Source of the DNA: Dehalococcoidia bacterium | Lineage (GTDB): Bacteria; Chloroflexota; Dehalococcoidia; UBA3495 | Length of the DNA: 10,813 nucleotides | Assembly (NCBI GenBank): GCA_002730485.1 | Contig: PCAH01000118.1 | Location: 1-10,813 of the forward strand | Direction: 5' to 3' | Shown: positions 1-6,557 of the stretch, in pieces | Layout of the letters: every line of letters begins with the position of its first letter | How positions within the stretch are numbered: position 1 is the first letter of the stretch | The notes under the pieces: model-generated | The model's input: the letters and a program-made list of their open reading frames with translations, nothing else | Database searches by the model: none | Told to the model about the DNA's origin: nothing | Made by a program: the position numbers and the translations under genes

Positions 1-969
1 CAGGATGTAATCCAGCGCCAGGCAGGAGTCCGGCAGGATGATGCGCTCGGCGGAAGAGTGGCTGATGTCTCTCTCTCCCCATAGCGCCACATTCTCCAGG
101 GCGGTTACAGAGTTGCCCCTAATCAGCCTTGCCAGACCGCAGATGCGCTCCGCCAACTCAGGATTCCGTTTGTGGGGCATGGATGATGAACCGGTCTGGC
201 CGTGGCCGAACGGTTCTTCCAACTCGTGCAACTCAGTGCGCTGTAGAGCGCGAATCTCAGTGGCAAATTTCTCTAGAGATGCGGCAATCAGGGCTAGCGT
301 GCTCATAAAATGGGCATGCCGGTCCCGCTGGACTATCTGGTTGGTTATCTTGGCGACCTTGAGGCCAAGTTCACGGCAGACCGTCTCCTCAACGGAAGGC
401 GGCACGGTGGCGTGGGTGCCGACTGCGCCCGAGACCATGCCAACGCGGAGGCCCTCAATGGCATCGGTCAACCGTTGTTTCTGCCGACCCATCTCATCCC
501 ACCACAGGGCAAGCCTGAGTCCCATGGTCATGGGTTCGGCGTGGACTCCGTGGGTGCGGCCCATGGCCAGTGTGTCTTTGTGTTCAACAGCCTGGGCGGC
601 CAGGGCAGCAATGGCCCGGTCCATTTCTGTCTGCAATAGAGCGCCAGCTTCGACCAATTGCATGTTCAAGCCAGTGTCCAGCATGTCATTGGAGGTCAAG
701 CCAAGGTGCAGCCAGCGGCCCTCCAGACCCATGGACTCTGTGATGGACGAGAGAAACGCGGTGACGTCGTGCCGCGTGGTCTCAAATATCTCCATCATGC
801 GGGAGTGGTTGTACTCGGCTTTGCGTAGCTTGACCATGTCGTCTTCGGGGACGACCCCTTCGACGGTCCAGGCTTCACAAGCGGCCAGCTCCACTTCCAT
901 CCACTTGAGGTATTTATTTTCGTCGGACCAAACCTGCTTCATAGTAGGCCTAGAATATCGGTCAATCAC
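1..969 (-). CDS. purB: Adenylosuccinate lyase PurB, C-terminus cut off by window edge
   Basis: PurB catalyses two fumarate-releasing eliminations in the cytosol: SAICAR to AICAR in IMP synthesis, and adenylosuccinate to AMP. Seen: the fumarase/aspartase superfamily signatures in order, TSNDMLDT (about residues 92-99), GRTHGVHAEPMT (about 137-148), the flexible catalytic signature-loop motif GSSMPHKRNPE (about 263-273), then ISHSSAERIILPDS near the window edge. The frame stays open to base 1, giving 323 of the roughly 430 residues usual for the family. I chose a GTG start at 969 over the in-frame ATG at 942. The nine extra residues (MIDRYSRPT) match the typical PurB N-terminus, known from B. 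subtilis as MIERYSRPE. A GGGG tract lies 7 nt upstream of the GTG, and an in-frame TAA lies further upstream. It is the last visible gene of the purine cluster, 51 nt after the HAD phosphatase gene. Identification is certain; the start is well supported. Confidence 0.97.
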   Translation of the reverse strand, partial: MIDRYSRPTMKQVWSDENKYLKWMEVELAACEAWTVEGVVPEDDMVKLRKAEYNHSRMMEIFETTRHDVTAFLSSITESMGLEGRWLHLGLTSNDMLDTGLNMQLVEAGALLQTEMDRAIAALAAQAVEHKDTLAMGRTHGVHAEPMTMGLRLALWWDEMGRQKQRLTDAIEGLRVGMVSGAVGTHATVPPSVEETVCRELGLKVAKITNQIVQRDRHAHFMSTLALIAASLEKFATEIRALQRTELHELEEPFGHGQTGSSSMPHKRNPELAERICGLARLIRGNSVTALENVALWGERDISHSSAERIILPDSCLALDYIL

Positions 970-1000
970 AGTTACGCCCCATCGCCCTGCGGCGAGTCGT

Positions 1001-1032
1001 TCTATTTATGGCCAATTGGTCTATTTGTGGCC
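1001..1032. repeat. Short direct repeat spanning the stop codon of the HAD phosphatase gene
   Basis: TCTATTTATGGCC (1001-1013) and TCTATTTGTGGCC (1020-1032) are 12/13 identical and 19 bp apart. The palindrome CCAATTGG (1012-1019) lies between them. On the minus strand the second copy contains the TAG stop of the phosphatase gene, and the first copy adds an in-frame TAA six codons downstream of that TAG. It looks like a small tandem duplication. No function is visible. Confidence 0.6.
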
Positions 1033-1713
1033 GTTCAATGAGTAGTTTCTTATAGCTACCAGCATCCCCTTGAAATCCTCAAAGGGCTGGTACGGGATCT
1101 TCTCGTCGTCACAGAAGTTTGCCAGGCCCCGGTGGGCAAACGTCACATTGGCAACGCGGGCGGCTTCCAGATCAGAATGGCCGTCGCCGGCAAAGAAGAC
1201 GTAGGCGCCCTTTTGTTGGAAAGACTCCACCACAAAACCTTTCGAGTTTCCGACGTCCTCTTTGCCGGGAACCGTGTGGTTGTAGTGGTAGGAAATCTCG
1301 CCACCCTCAAATTTTGTATCCACAGCATAGACGGGCACGTTGCCAACGCCTTCCCTGTCCAATAGCGCCTGGATGTAGAAATCCAAGCCCTGGCTGACTA
1401 CGGCCATGGGAATGCCATTGGACTGGCAAAACCCCCACAGCTCTTTGAAGAAGGGCCGCAGGTTGGCGTGATCTTTCACGTAAGCCTGCATGGTTGCCCG
1501 GTCGGCGTTTATGTTACGGAAGGTAATCTCCTGATATTCTTTCAGGCTCATGTGGCCGTTGCGGAAGCGTTGGCGCACGTCTTTCCAATTTGGGTCGCCG
1601 AACTGGTTGAGCAGCATCTCCGCCACGTTCTGAGCCGCAGCGGTGTCGTCGAAGTCGGTGAGGACTACGGGATGCAGTCTACCGTTCGCGGAGTTCGCGT
1701 CGGTAGTCTTCAT
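1021..1713 (-). CDS. HAD-superfamily (subclass IB, MtnX-like) phosphatase
   Basis: This is a 230-residue soluble hydrolase of the haloacid dehalogenase fold. All four HAD motifs are visible: DFDDT (Asp20 expected nucleophile, Asp22 general acid), Ser107 in VVSQG, Lys158 in NSKG, and GDGHSD (Asp177 and Asp181, Mg2+ ligands). The middle part, including the SQGLDFYI segment and the closing PYQPFEDF segment, resembles MtnX, the methionine-salvage phosphatase, and phosphoserine-phosphatase-like HAD-IB enzymes. No other methionine-salvage gene is in the window, so the substrate is unassigned. The ATG at 1713 has AAGG at suitable spacing. It overlaps the end of purE by 35 nt, and no other usable start precedes the DFDDT motif, so the overlap appears real and implies translational coupling. 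Position between purE and purB suggests co-transcription with purine genes. A role against a purine-pathway phosphate or a damaged metabolite is only a guess. Confidence 0.85.
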   Translation of the reverse strand: MKTTDANSANGRLHPVVLTDFDDTAAAQNVAEMLLNQFGDPNWKDVRQRFRNGHMSLKEYQEITFRNINADRATMQAYVKDHANLRPFFKELWGFCQSNGIPMAVVSQGLDFYIQALLDREGVGNVPVYAVDTKFEGGEISYHYNHTVPGKEDVGNSKGFVVESFQQKGAYVFFAGDGHSDLEAARVANVTFAHRGLANFCDDEKIPYQPFEDFKGMLVAIRNYSLNGHK

Positions 1714-2137
1714 AAGCCTGCCTTATATTGTCGTACTTTAAGCCCAATATCTGAGCGGCGTAATACGCAGCGTTCCTGGCACCCGGTCCGCCAACTGCCA
1801 TGCAGGCAACGGGGATGCCAGGGGGCATCTGGGCTGTGGACATAAGCGCGTCGATTCCCTTGAGTTCACTGGATGTTAGTGGAATCCCGATGACCGGCAG
1901 CGTGGTCATGGACGCTAGAGTGCCGGCCAGAGAGGCGGAACCGCCTGCGGCTGCAATCAAAACTTCGATGCCACGATCCCGGGCGGTTTGGGCATATTCA
2001 TGGACCCGTTCCGGGGTGTGGTGAGCCGACATGACACGGGTCTCGAAATCGATACCCATCTGTTCCAGGACCTTGATAGTATCTTGCACTACGGGGTCAT
2101 CCGAAGCGCTTTCCATAATAACACCTACTAGAGGCAA
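1679..2137 (-). CDS. purE: N5-carboxyaminoimidazole ribonucleotide mutase PurE (divergent)
   Basis: PurE (class I) converts N5-CAIR to CAIR in de novo purine synthesis; class II forms carboxylate AIR directly with CO2. The 152-residue length and fold landmarks fit a single-domain PurE: GVIMESASD (5-13), SAHHTP (37-42, with catalytic-type His39), AAAGGSASLAG (62-72), PVIGIPL (81-87), QMPPGIPVA (103-111) and GARNAAYYAAQIL (119-131). Compared with the E. coli class I enzyme (MGSKSD, SAHRTP, GGAAHLPG), it carries Glu9 for Gly, His40 for Arg and Ser69 for His, all in active-site loops. No purK is visible in the window. The start is TTG at 2137: the frame upstream to the TAA at 2219-2221 contains no ATG or GTG, and a GGACAG purine stretch precedes the TTG. 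It lies 105 nt downstream of the acidic-protein gene. The family is certain; the class and full activity are less so. Confidence 0.93.
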   Translation of the reverse strand: MPLVGVIMESASDDPVVQDTIKVLEQMGIDFETRVMSAHHTPERVHEYAQTARDRGIEVLIAAAGGSASLAGTLASMTTLPVIGIPLTSSELKGIDALMSTAQMPPGIPVACMAVGGPGARNAAYYAAQILGLKYDNIRQAYEDYRRELRER

Positions 2138-2242
2138 AACAACACTCTGTCCACGCTTAAATCGGCCGACAGAAGCCCTCTCGAAATGGGTGCAATCAAC
2201 CGGTCTGGCTCCCTTAAGTTACTTATTTGAAGGACCAAAGTC

Positions 2243-2725
2243 TCAAAGCTCCAGCTCGTCTTTGAACGCGACGATCAGACCCTGTTCCAAGGCCTCACGC
2301 TCTGGTCTGATCTCGATCTCATTGATCTGAAGATAGATACCTTCATCAGACAGTCCCAGGTCAACGGCAATCTCCAGTTCTCCACCCTCATCCCAGGACA
2401 GGATGGTGGTGATCACATCACTATCTTCGTCATCATCGTCTAGACCCGCGTCGATGATGCTGATGCCTGAGGGCAGGTCAGAATCGTCATCTTCGTCATC
2501 GTCGGATTCCCAGCCAACGATGGTCTCGATCTCCCCCTTGCCATCCAGCAAAATGGAATTCATCTCTCCCAGCAACTCTACGACGCCCAGGTTCTGGGCC
2601 ATGAGAGAAAGGTCTTCACGCTCTTTCTTGAGTCCGGCTTCGGCCTCTTCCACCCGGCGTTCCCGCTGGGCGCGGACCTCAACCAGGTCCTGTTTTAAGT
2701 CTTCCAATGTGTCACGCCAGGTCAT
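2243..2725 (-). CDS. Unassigned acidic protein with N-terminal coiled coil
   Basis: I do not recognise this 160-residue protein. Residues about 5-45 are rich in Glu, Lys, Arg and Leu with heptad-like spacing (EDLKQDLVEVRAQRERRVEE), suggesting a coiled coil. Two very acidic blocks follow (ESDDDEDDDSD, about 73-83, and DDDDEDSD, about 95-102). The C-terminal third alternates hydrophobic and acidic residues like a beta-rich fold (GELEIAVDLGLSDEG, GIYLQINEIEIRP). There is no signal peptide or membrane segment, so it is probably cytosolic and strongly acidic. The ATG at 2725 is preceded by GAGGATGAG, a good ribosome binding site. It lies 46 nt after the previous unassigned gene and 105 nt before purE, on the same strand. 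Coding status is supported by the clear start signal, the sustained frame and its place within a one-direction gene run. The function could be scaffolding or regulation, but nothing in the sequence shows it. Confidence 0.75.
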   Translation of the reverse strand: MTWRDTLEDLKQDLVEVRAQRERRVEEAEAGLKKEREDLSLMAQNLGVVELLGEMNSILLDGKGEIETIVGWESDDDEDDDSDLPSGISIIDAGLDDDDEDSDVITTILSWDEGGELEIAVDLGLSDEGIYLQINEIEIRPEREALEQGLIVAFKDELEL

Positions 2726-2771
2726 GGGCTCATCCTCAAATGTGCTTTCCCTGATTGGCTAGGCGCCTGAG

Positions 2772-3323
2772 CTATTTCCGGGCCGCCTGGTACGCCAGTT
2801 CGTCGATCTCTCGGAAATCGCGTCGTCCGGACCGTCCCCGAACCTGATTCAGAGCATCCAGCATGTCCAGATACCGAATACCCATGGGACCGGTTTTGAC
2901 ACTGACTGGTAGCAGCCCCGCCTGCTTCAACAGCACCTCGGCGTTGTTGTTCCAAACAGCAAAGAGACCTGGATTGCTCAGGCATAGGATATAGGAGGGA
3001 AATTCCCTTCCGCAGCCCGCCAATCGGTAGGCTCCCTCAGGCGCGGCGCATTCGTCAAATCTACCTTCAAGCTTGATATTATCATAGAGCAGAAAATCCA
3101 GACCATCACGCACTTCTTCGATGGTATTGGACTTGAATCCGGCACCATCTCGGCCGCCCGACGCCCGGTATAAATCGAGTGCTTGATCCATGGTCAATTC
3201 CAACAGCGCATCTTGGTCCAACCACTGCTGAAACTCTTCAGAACGGAGCCATTTCTTCCGTCGGTAGTTCGTTAATCGCTGGTCATCCTCGGCCAGTGTG
3301 AATAGTGATCGTACGTCTTGCAT
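2772..3323 (-). CDS. Unassigned 183-residue protein coupled to purD
   Basis: I cannot assign a family. The N-terminal part (about 1-60) is charged and helical (SLFTLAEDD, NYRRKKWLRSEEFQQWL, LTMDQALDLYRA). The middle (about 70-100) reads as a helix plus a loop (EEVRDGLDFLLYDN). Residues about 108-137 contain FPSYILCLSNPGLFAVWNN followed by a helix. This faintly recalls segments of small DNA-binding or restriction-associated proteins in which a Pro-hydrophobic stretch precedes a W-N pair; that is an impression only. There is no signal peptide or membrane span. The frame is open further upstream to 3464 inside purD. I chose the ATG at 3323 because it lies only 4 nt after the purD stop, which is typical of translational coupling, while the longer version would overlap purD by about 137 nt and begin with shadow-like sequence. 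Its fixed place behind purD suggests co-expression with purine synthesis. Confidence 0.75.
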   Translation of the reverse strand: MQDVRSLFTLAEDDQRLTNYRRKKWLRSEEFQQWLDQDALLELTMDQALDLYRASGGRDGAGFKSNTIEEVRDGLDFLLYDNIKLEGRFDECAAPEGAYRLAGCGREFPSYILCLSNPGLFAVWNNNAEVLLKQAGLLPVSVKTGPMGIRYLDMLDALNQVRGRSGRRDFREIDELAYQAARK

Positions 3324-3327
3324 CAGG

Positions 3328-4626
3328 TTATTTAGACGACCCAGCAGCGCCCAGGTGGGCCGCTGACCCGATATCCCGACGCCACACCGCGCCCTCAAAG
3401 CTGATGTTCTCCAGTCTGGAATAAGCCCGGTCCCTGGCCTGCTCCATAGTGTCGCCGCCACCAACTACCGTTAGGACTCGTCCTCCGGCCGTGACTGGCC
3501 CGCTTTCACCCAGTTGGGTACCCGCATGGAAGACCATGGTGTCCTGTGGCCCGTCATCGTCCAACCCTGTTATCTCAAAACCCGTTTGATAATCCTCGGG
3601 ATAGCCACCGGAGACCATGACCACGCCAACGTAATTCTTGTCGTTCCACCGCACTTCAGTCTTGTTAAGGTTGCCCTTGGCGCAGGCCAGCATCAGGTCA
3701 AGTGGATCAGACGCCAGCAGTGGCATGACCACCTGGGTCTCAGGGTCTCCCAAACGGCAGTTGAATTCCAACACCTTGGGTTTCCAATCAGACGGTGTGC
3801 CGGTCAGCATCAACCCGGCGTACAACACACCTTTATATGGAATGCCGCGCTGGGCCATGGCCTGCAGCACCGGACGCATGATCGATTGCTCCACCTGGGC
3901 TGCCAGTTCGGGCGTCCAGAACTCCGGCCCGGAGAAGCTTCCCATGCCTCCGGTATTGGGGCCGATGTTGCCGTCGCCGAGTCGTTTGTAATCGCAGGCG
4001 GCAACCAACGGGGAGAGGTTCTGGCCATCGCAGAAGGCAAATACGCTGACCTCAGGCCCGCTGAGATACTCCTCAAGCACCACCGTCTCGCCAGCCTCAC
4101 CGAAAGCCCGCTCAGAGAGGCACAATTTCACAGCCGCGCTTGCCTGTTCCGAATCTTCGCATAGCAATACACCCTTGCCCGCGGCCAGACCGTCGGCTTT
4201 TACCACCAAAGGCCCTGGGTGCTTTTTTATATACGCTTGGGCTCCGACTTGATCTTGGACGCTGGCAAAATCCGGACAGGGCACTCCAGCGTCTTTCATA
4301 AGCTCCAAAGCAAAGCCCTTGCTGGCTTCGATCTGGGCAGCGGCCTGGCTCGGCCCGAAGACCGGAATACCAACCTCATCCAGCCGGTCAGCCAACCCCA
4401 GAGCCAATGGCGCTTCAGGCCCCACGACAACCAGATCAGCTTTAGCCTCGGATGCTTTTGCCACCAGACCATCAACATCACTGGAGCGGATATTGAAATT
4501 CTCCGCCAACTCAGCGGTACCGGCATTCCCGCCAGCAACCCACAGCTTGGAAAGATTGGGACTCTGGCTGATGCGCCATGCCAAAGCATGCTCCCGCCCC
4601 CCAGACCCAACCAATAGAACCCTCAC
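3328..4626 (-). CDS. purD: Phosphoribosylamine-glycine ligase PurD (GAR synthetase)
   Basis: PurD joins glycine to phosphoribosylamine with ATP to make glycinamide ribonucleotide, the second step of de novo purine synthesis. Visible landmarks are the N-terminal RVLLVGSGGREHALAW (about 2-17), the ATP-grasp segment PLVVKADGLAAGKG (about 139-152), VLEEYLSGPEVSVF, DYKRLGDGNIGPNTGGMGS (about 212-230), and the metal/ATP-binding EFNCRLGDPETQ (about 288-299). Length from the GTG at 4626 is 432 residues, as usual for the family. That start places the first beta strand directly after the initiator. The frame extends to a TTG at 4692, preceded by a purine-rich GGAGGGGGAAGGGA, but that tract belongs to an intergenic palindromic repeat and would add 22 non-homologous-looking residues. 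The GTG itself lacks a clear ribosome binding site, so the start is somewhat uncertain. The next gene begins 4 nt after the stop. Confidence 0.95.
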   Translation of the reverse strand: MRVLLVGSGGREHALAWRISQSPNLSKLWVAGGNAGTAELAENFNIRSSDVDGLVAKASEAKADLVVVGPEAPLALGLADRLDEVGIPVFGPSQAAAQIEASKGFALELMKDAGVPCPDFASVQDQVGAQAYIKKHPGPLVVKADGLAAGKGVLLCEDSEQASAAVKLCLSERAFGEAGETVVLEEYLSGPEVSVFAFCDGQNLSPLVAACDYKRLGDGNIGPNTGGMGSFSGPEFWTPELAAQVEQSIMRPVLQAMAQRGIPYKGVLYAGLMLTGTPSDWKPKVLEFNCRLGDPETQVVMPLLASDPLDLMLACAKGNLNKTEVRWNDKNYVGVVMVSGGYPEDYQTGFEITGLDDDGPQDTMVFHAGTQLGESGPVTAGGRVLTVVGGGDTMEQARDRAYSRLENISFEGAVWRRDIGSAAHLGAAGSSK

Positions 4627-4690
4627 GAGTGCAACCCGGCTGTTGGGAGATAGGAGGTTTCGATTCTCATGAAACGATTTATTGAACAGC

Positions 4691-4733
4691 AATCCCTTCC
4701 CCCTCCAGAGGGAAGGTTAGGATGGGGGTGAAT
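4691..4733. repeat. Intergenic palindromic GC-rich repeat between guaA and purD
   Basis: The plus strand contains a pyrimidine tract with CCTT at 4695-4698 and CCCTC, then GAGGG and AAGG (4713-4716). Together they form an imperfect hairpin with a minimal loop, followed by GGTTAGGATGGGGGTGAA. The arrangement resembles a widespread type of bacterial intergenic repeat (CCTTCCCC...GGGGAAGGTTAGGGTGGGGG). That resemblance is from memory and not checked. There is no T-run on the minus strand, so it is not a classical intrinsic terminator for guaA. It may still affect mRNA stability between guaA and purD. Confidence 0.55.
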
Positions 4734-4771
4734 GCTTGTGATCAACCAGGTTTCAGCCTGAAAAAGAGCCA

Positions 4772-6430
4772 CTATTCCCATTCGATCGTGCCAGGAGGTT
4801 TGCTGGTGATGTCGTAGACCACCCGGTTGACACCGGGAACCTCATTCACAATGCGGTTGGAGATGCGGGCCAGTACCTCGTAGGGCAGCCGCACCCAGTC
4901 GGCGGTCATTGCGTCCTCGCTGGAAACGGCCCGTATGGCGCAGACGTGGCCGTAGGTACGGTAGTCACCCTGCACGCCCACCGTTCGACTGTCGCTGAGA
5001 ACAGCAAAGCTCTGCCATATCTGGTCGTACAGGTTTGCGGCCTTGATCTCGTCAATGACGATCCAGTCGCATCTCTGCAGCATGTCCAGCTTTTCCCGGG
5101 TAACCTCTCCGATGATCCTGATGGCCAGTCCGGGGCCGGGGAACGGCTGCCGATAGACCATATCATTGGGCAGACCCAACGCCAGGCCGACCTCTCTGAC
5201 TTCATCCTTAAATAGGTACCGAAGGGGCTCCACCAGTTCCAGCTTCATGTTGTCTGGCAGACCACCCACATTGTGGTGGGTCTTGATGCGGGCTGAAGTC
5301 CGGTTCTCTGGAGCCTCGCTCTCGATGACGTCGGGGTAGAGTGTGCCCTGGGCTAGGAAGTCGGTGTCCTCAAGCCCTGCGGCGGCATCTTCGAAGACAC
5401 GGATGAATTCCTCACCGATTACCTTCCGTTTGACCTCTGGGTCGGTCACGCCCTCCAGTTTATCCAGGAACCGGTCGGTGGCATCCACGTAGGTCAGGTT
5501 CAGGCCCAGGCCGCGTTTGAAGGTGGCCTGCACGCGCTCGGCCTCTTCCATCCTGAGCAGGCCGTTATTCACAAAGATGCAGGTGAGTTGGTCGCCGATA
5601 GCCTGATGCAACAGTCCGGCGGTCACCGCGGAGTCCACGCCGCCCGAGAGGGCACAGATGACCTTGCCGTCACCAACCTGTTCCCTGATGTTTCTAATGG
5701 AATCGTGGACCACGTTCCCAGGCGTCCAATCAGCTTTGCAACCACAGGCATCAAACAGGAAATTGTTCAGGATGTCCTGTCCAAGGGGCGTGTGATTGAC
5801 CTCTGGATGGAACTGGATTCCAAACATCTTGTCGCCGTTGCCTATTGCGGCCAGAGGAGAGTTCTCGGTATAGGCCATGCCTGTGAAGCCAGGTGGGAGT
5901 GACTCGACCCGGTCACCGTGGCTCATCCACACCTGGAAAGACGGGGGTAGGTCGCTAAATAGCATGTCGCCTGATTCGGAGCTGTCCTGGTGCAAGACAG
6001 CGTAGCCAAACTCTTGTTTTGCCCCCGGCGCAACCTTGCCGCCAAGCTGGTGGACCATCGCCTGCATGCCGTAGCAGATGCCCAAAACAGGAAGATGCTG
6101 CTCAAAGACCCAGTCTGGTATCTGGGGAGCTCCCTCTTCGTAGACGCTGGCTGGGCCGCCGGAGAGGATCACACCTTTGGGGTTTAGGTGTTTCACGGAG
6201 TCCCAGGTACTCTTGGGCTGGGCAACCATGGAGTAGACATTGAGTTCTCTGATCCGGCGGGCAATCAGGTGACTGTACTGGGAGCCAAAGTCGATGACGA
6301 CCACGCCCTCATTCACCGATTTCTGGCCGTCATCGTCCTCTGAACCGATCGCCTCCAGTCCTTTGGCTATCTCCAAATAGGCTGAGACCTCCAAATCGTC
6401 GCTGGTGGCTACTCTGCGTCCTTGAGGCAA
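4772..6430 (-). CDS. guaA: GMP synthase (glutamine-hydrolysing) GuaA, with N-terminal extension
   Basis: GuaA aminates XMP to GMP using glutamine and ATP. The class I glutamine amidotransferase domain shows DFGSQY (47-52), GVILSGGPASVY, the nucleophile Cys119 in GICYGMQ, and His208/Glu210 in FHPEVNH. The ATP-pyrophosphatase domain shows the P-loop LSGGVDSAV (261-269). The C-terminal dimerisation domain has RQPFPGPGLAIRIIGE, the GDYRTYGH segment and the terminal TSKPPGTIEWE. The catalytic and binding motifs listed are intact. Odd: 46 residues precede DFGSQY, against roughly 8-15 in most homologues. Start candidates are TTG 6430 (used here), GTG 6316 (homology-like length but no close ribosome binding site) and an in-frame ACG at 6445, which sits 7 nt behind a perfect AGGAGG. 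It is the first gene of the minus-strand purine cluster, 145 nt before purD. The enzyme is certain; the start is unresolved. Confidence 0.97.
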   Translation of the reverse strand: MPQGRRVATSDDLEVSAYLEIAKGLEAIGSEDDDGQKSVNEGVVVIDFGSQYSHLIARRIRELNVYSMVAQPKSTWDSVKHLNPKGVILSGGPASVYEEGAPQIPDWVFEQHLPVLGICYGMQAMVHQLGGKVAPGAKQEFGYAVLHQDSSESGDMLFSDLPPSFQVWMSHGDRVESLPPGFTGMAYTENSPLAAIGNGDKMFGIQFHPEVNHTPLGQDILNNFLFDACGCKADWTPGNVVHDSIRNIREQVGDGKVICALSGGVDSAVTAGLLHQAIGDQLTCIFVNNGLLRMEEAERVQATFKRGLGLNLTYVDATDRFLDKLEGVTDPEVKRKVIGEEFIRVFEDAAAGLEDTDFLAQGTLYPDVIESEAPENRTSARIKTHHNVGGLPDNMKLELVEPLRYLFKDEVREVGLALGLPNDMVYRQPFPGPGLAIRIIGEVTREKLDMLQRCDWIVIDEIKAANLYDQIWQSFAVLSDSRTVGVQGDYRTYGHVCAIRAVSSEDAMTADWVRLPYEVLARISNRIVNEVPGVNRVVYDITSKPPGTIEWE

Positions 6431-6442
6431 CTTGCTTTCAGT

Positions 6443-6458
6443 CGTGGCTCGACCTCCT
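6443..6458 (-). promoter_or_regulatory. Strong Shine-Dalgarno (AGGAGG) facing an in-frame ACG, guaA
   Basis: On the minus strand AGGAGG (6458-6453) is followed by a 7-nt spacer and ACG (6445-6443), in frame with guaA. The nearest conventional start codon, TTG at 6430, is about 22 nt from the AGGAGG, which is too far for usual initiation. An in-frame TGA lies at 6472-6470. Either ACG is used as a near-cognate start, or a base is wrong here, or the site is not used and GTG 6316 is the start. Confidence 0.45.
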
Positions 6459-6514
6459 GAATATCCTGTTCAAATATAGGCCTGGTGGGGCAAACAATCC
6501 GAAAATCACTGCGC

Positions 6515-6542
6515 TGTATCAACCGCAGAAATGGGGTGTCAA
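6515..6542 (-). promoter_or_regulatory. Candidate sigma-70-type promoter for the guaA/purine cluster
   Basis: On the minus strand a perfect TTGACA (-35, 6542-6537) lies 16 nt from GATACA (-10, 6520-6515; weak, 3 of 6 consensus positions). Transcription would begin near 6508, giving a leader of about 60-80 nt before the guaA start candidates. A second, perfect TATAAT (6583-6578) upstream lacks a good -35. This is motif inspection only. Confidence 0.35.
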
Positions 6543-6557
6543 ACGGGGTAACAGGCG

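Noticed and set aside
38..1045. Plus-strand open frame of 335 codons opposite purB
   Set aside because: It is the antisense shadow of an unmistakable purB. Its translation is rich in Ser and Arg with no family features, and it even runs past the purB start.
2403..2520. Simple-sequence repeat (cat/cgt-rich) as a microsatellite
   Set aside because: It is explained by Asp/Glu codon runs in the acidic protein on the minus strand. The units are irregular and in frame.
3324..3464. Upstream extension of the unassigned gene behind purD, to an ATG at 3464
   Set aside because: It would overlap the purD C-terminus by about 137 nt. The added residues look like out-of-frame purD, while the ATG at 3323 is ideally placed 4 nt after the purD stop.
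6431..6510. Possible purine (guanine) riboswitch in the guaA leader
   Set aside because: I could not find the conserved junction sequences or the P1-P3 arrangement of purine riboswitches. The leader is short, so there is no support.
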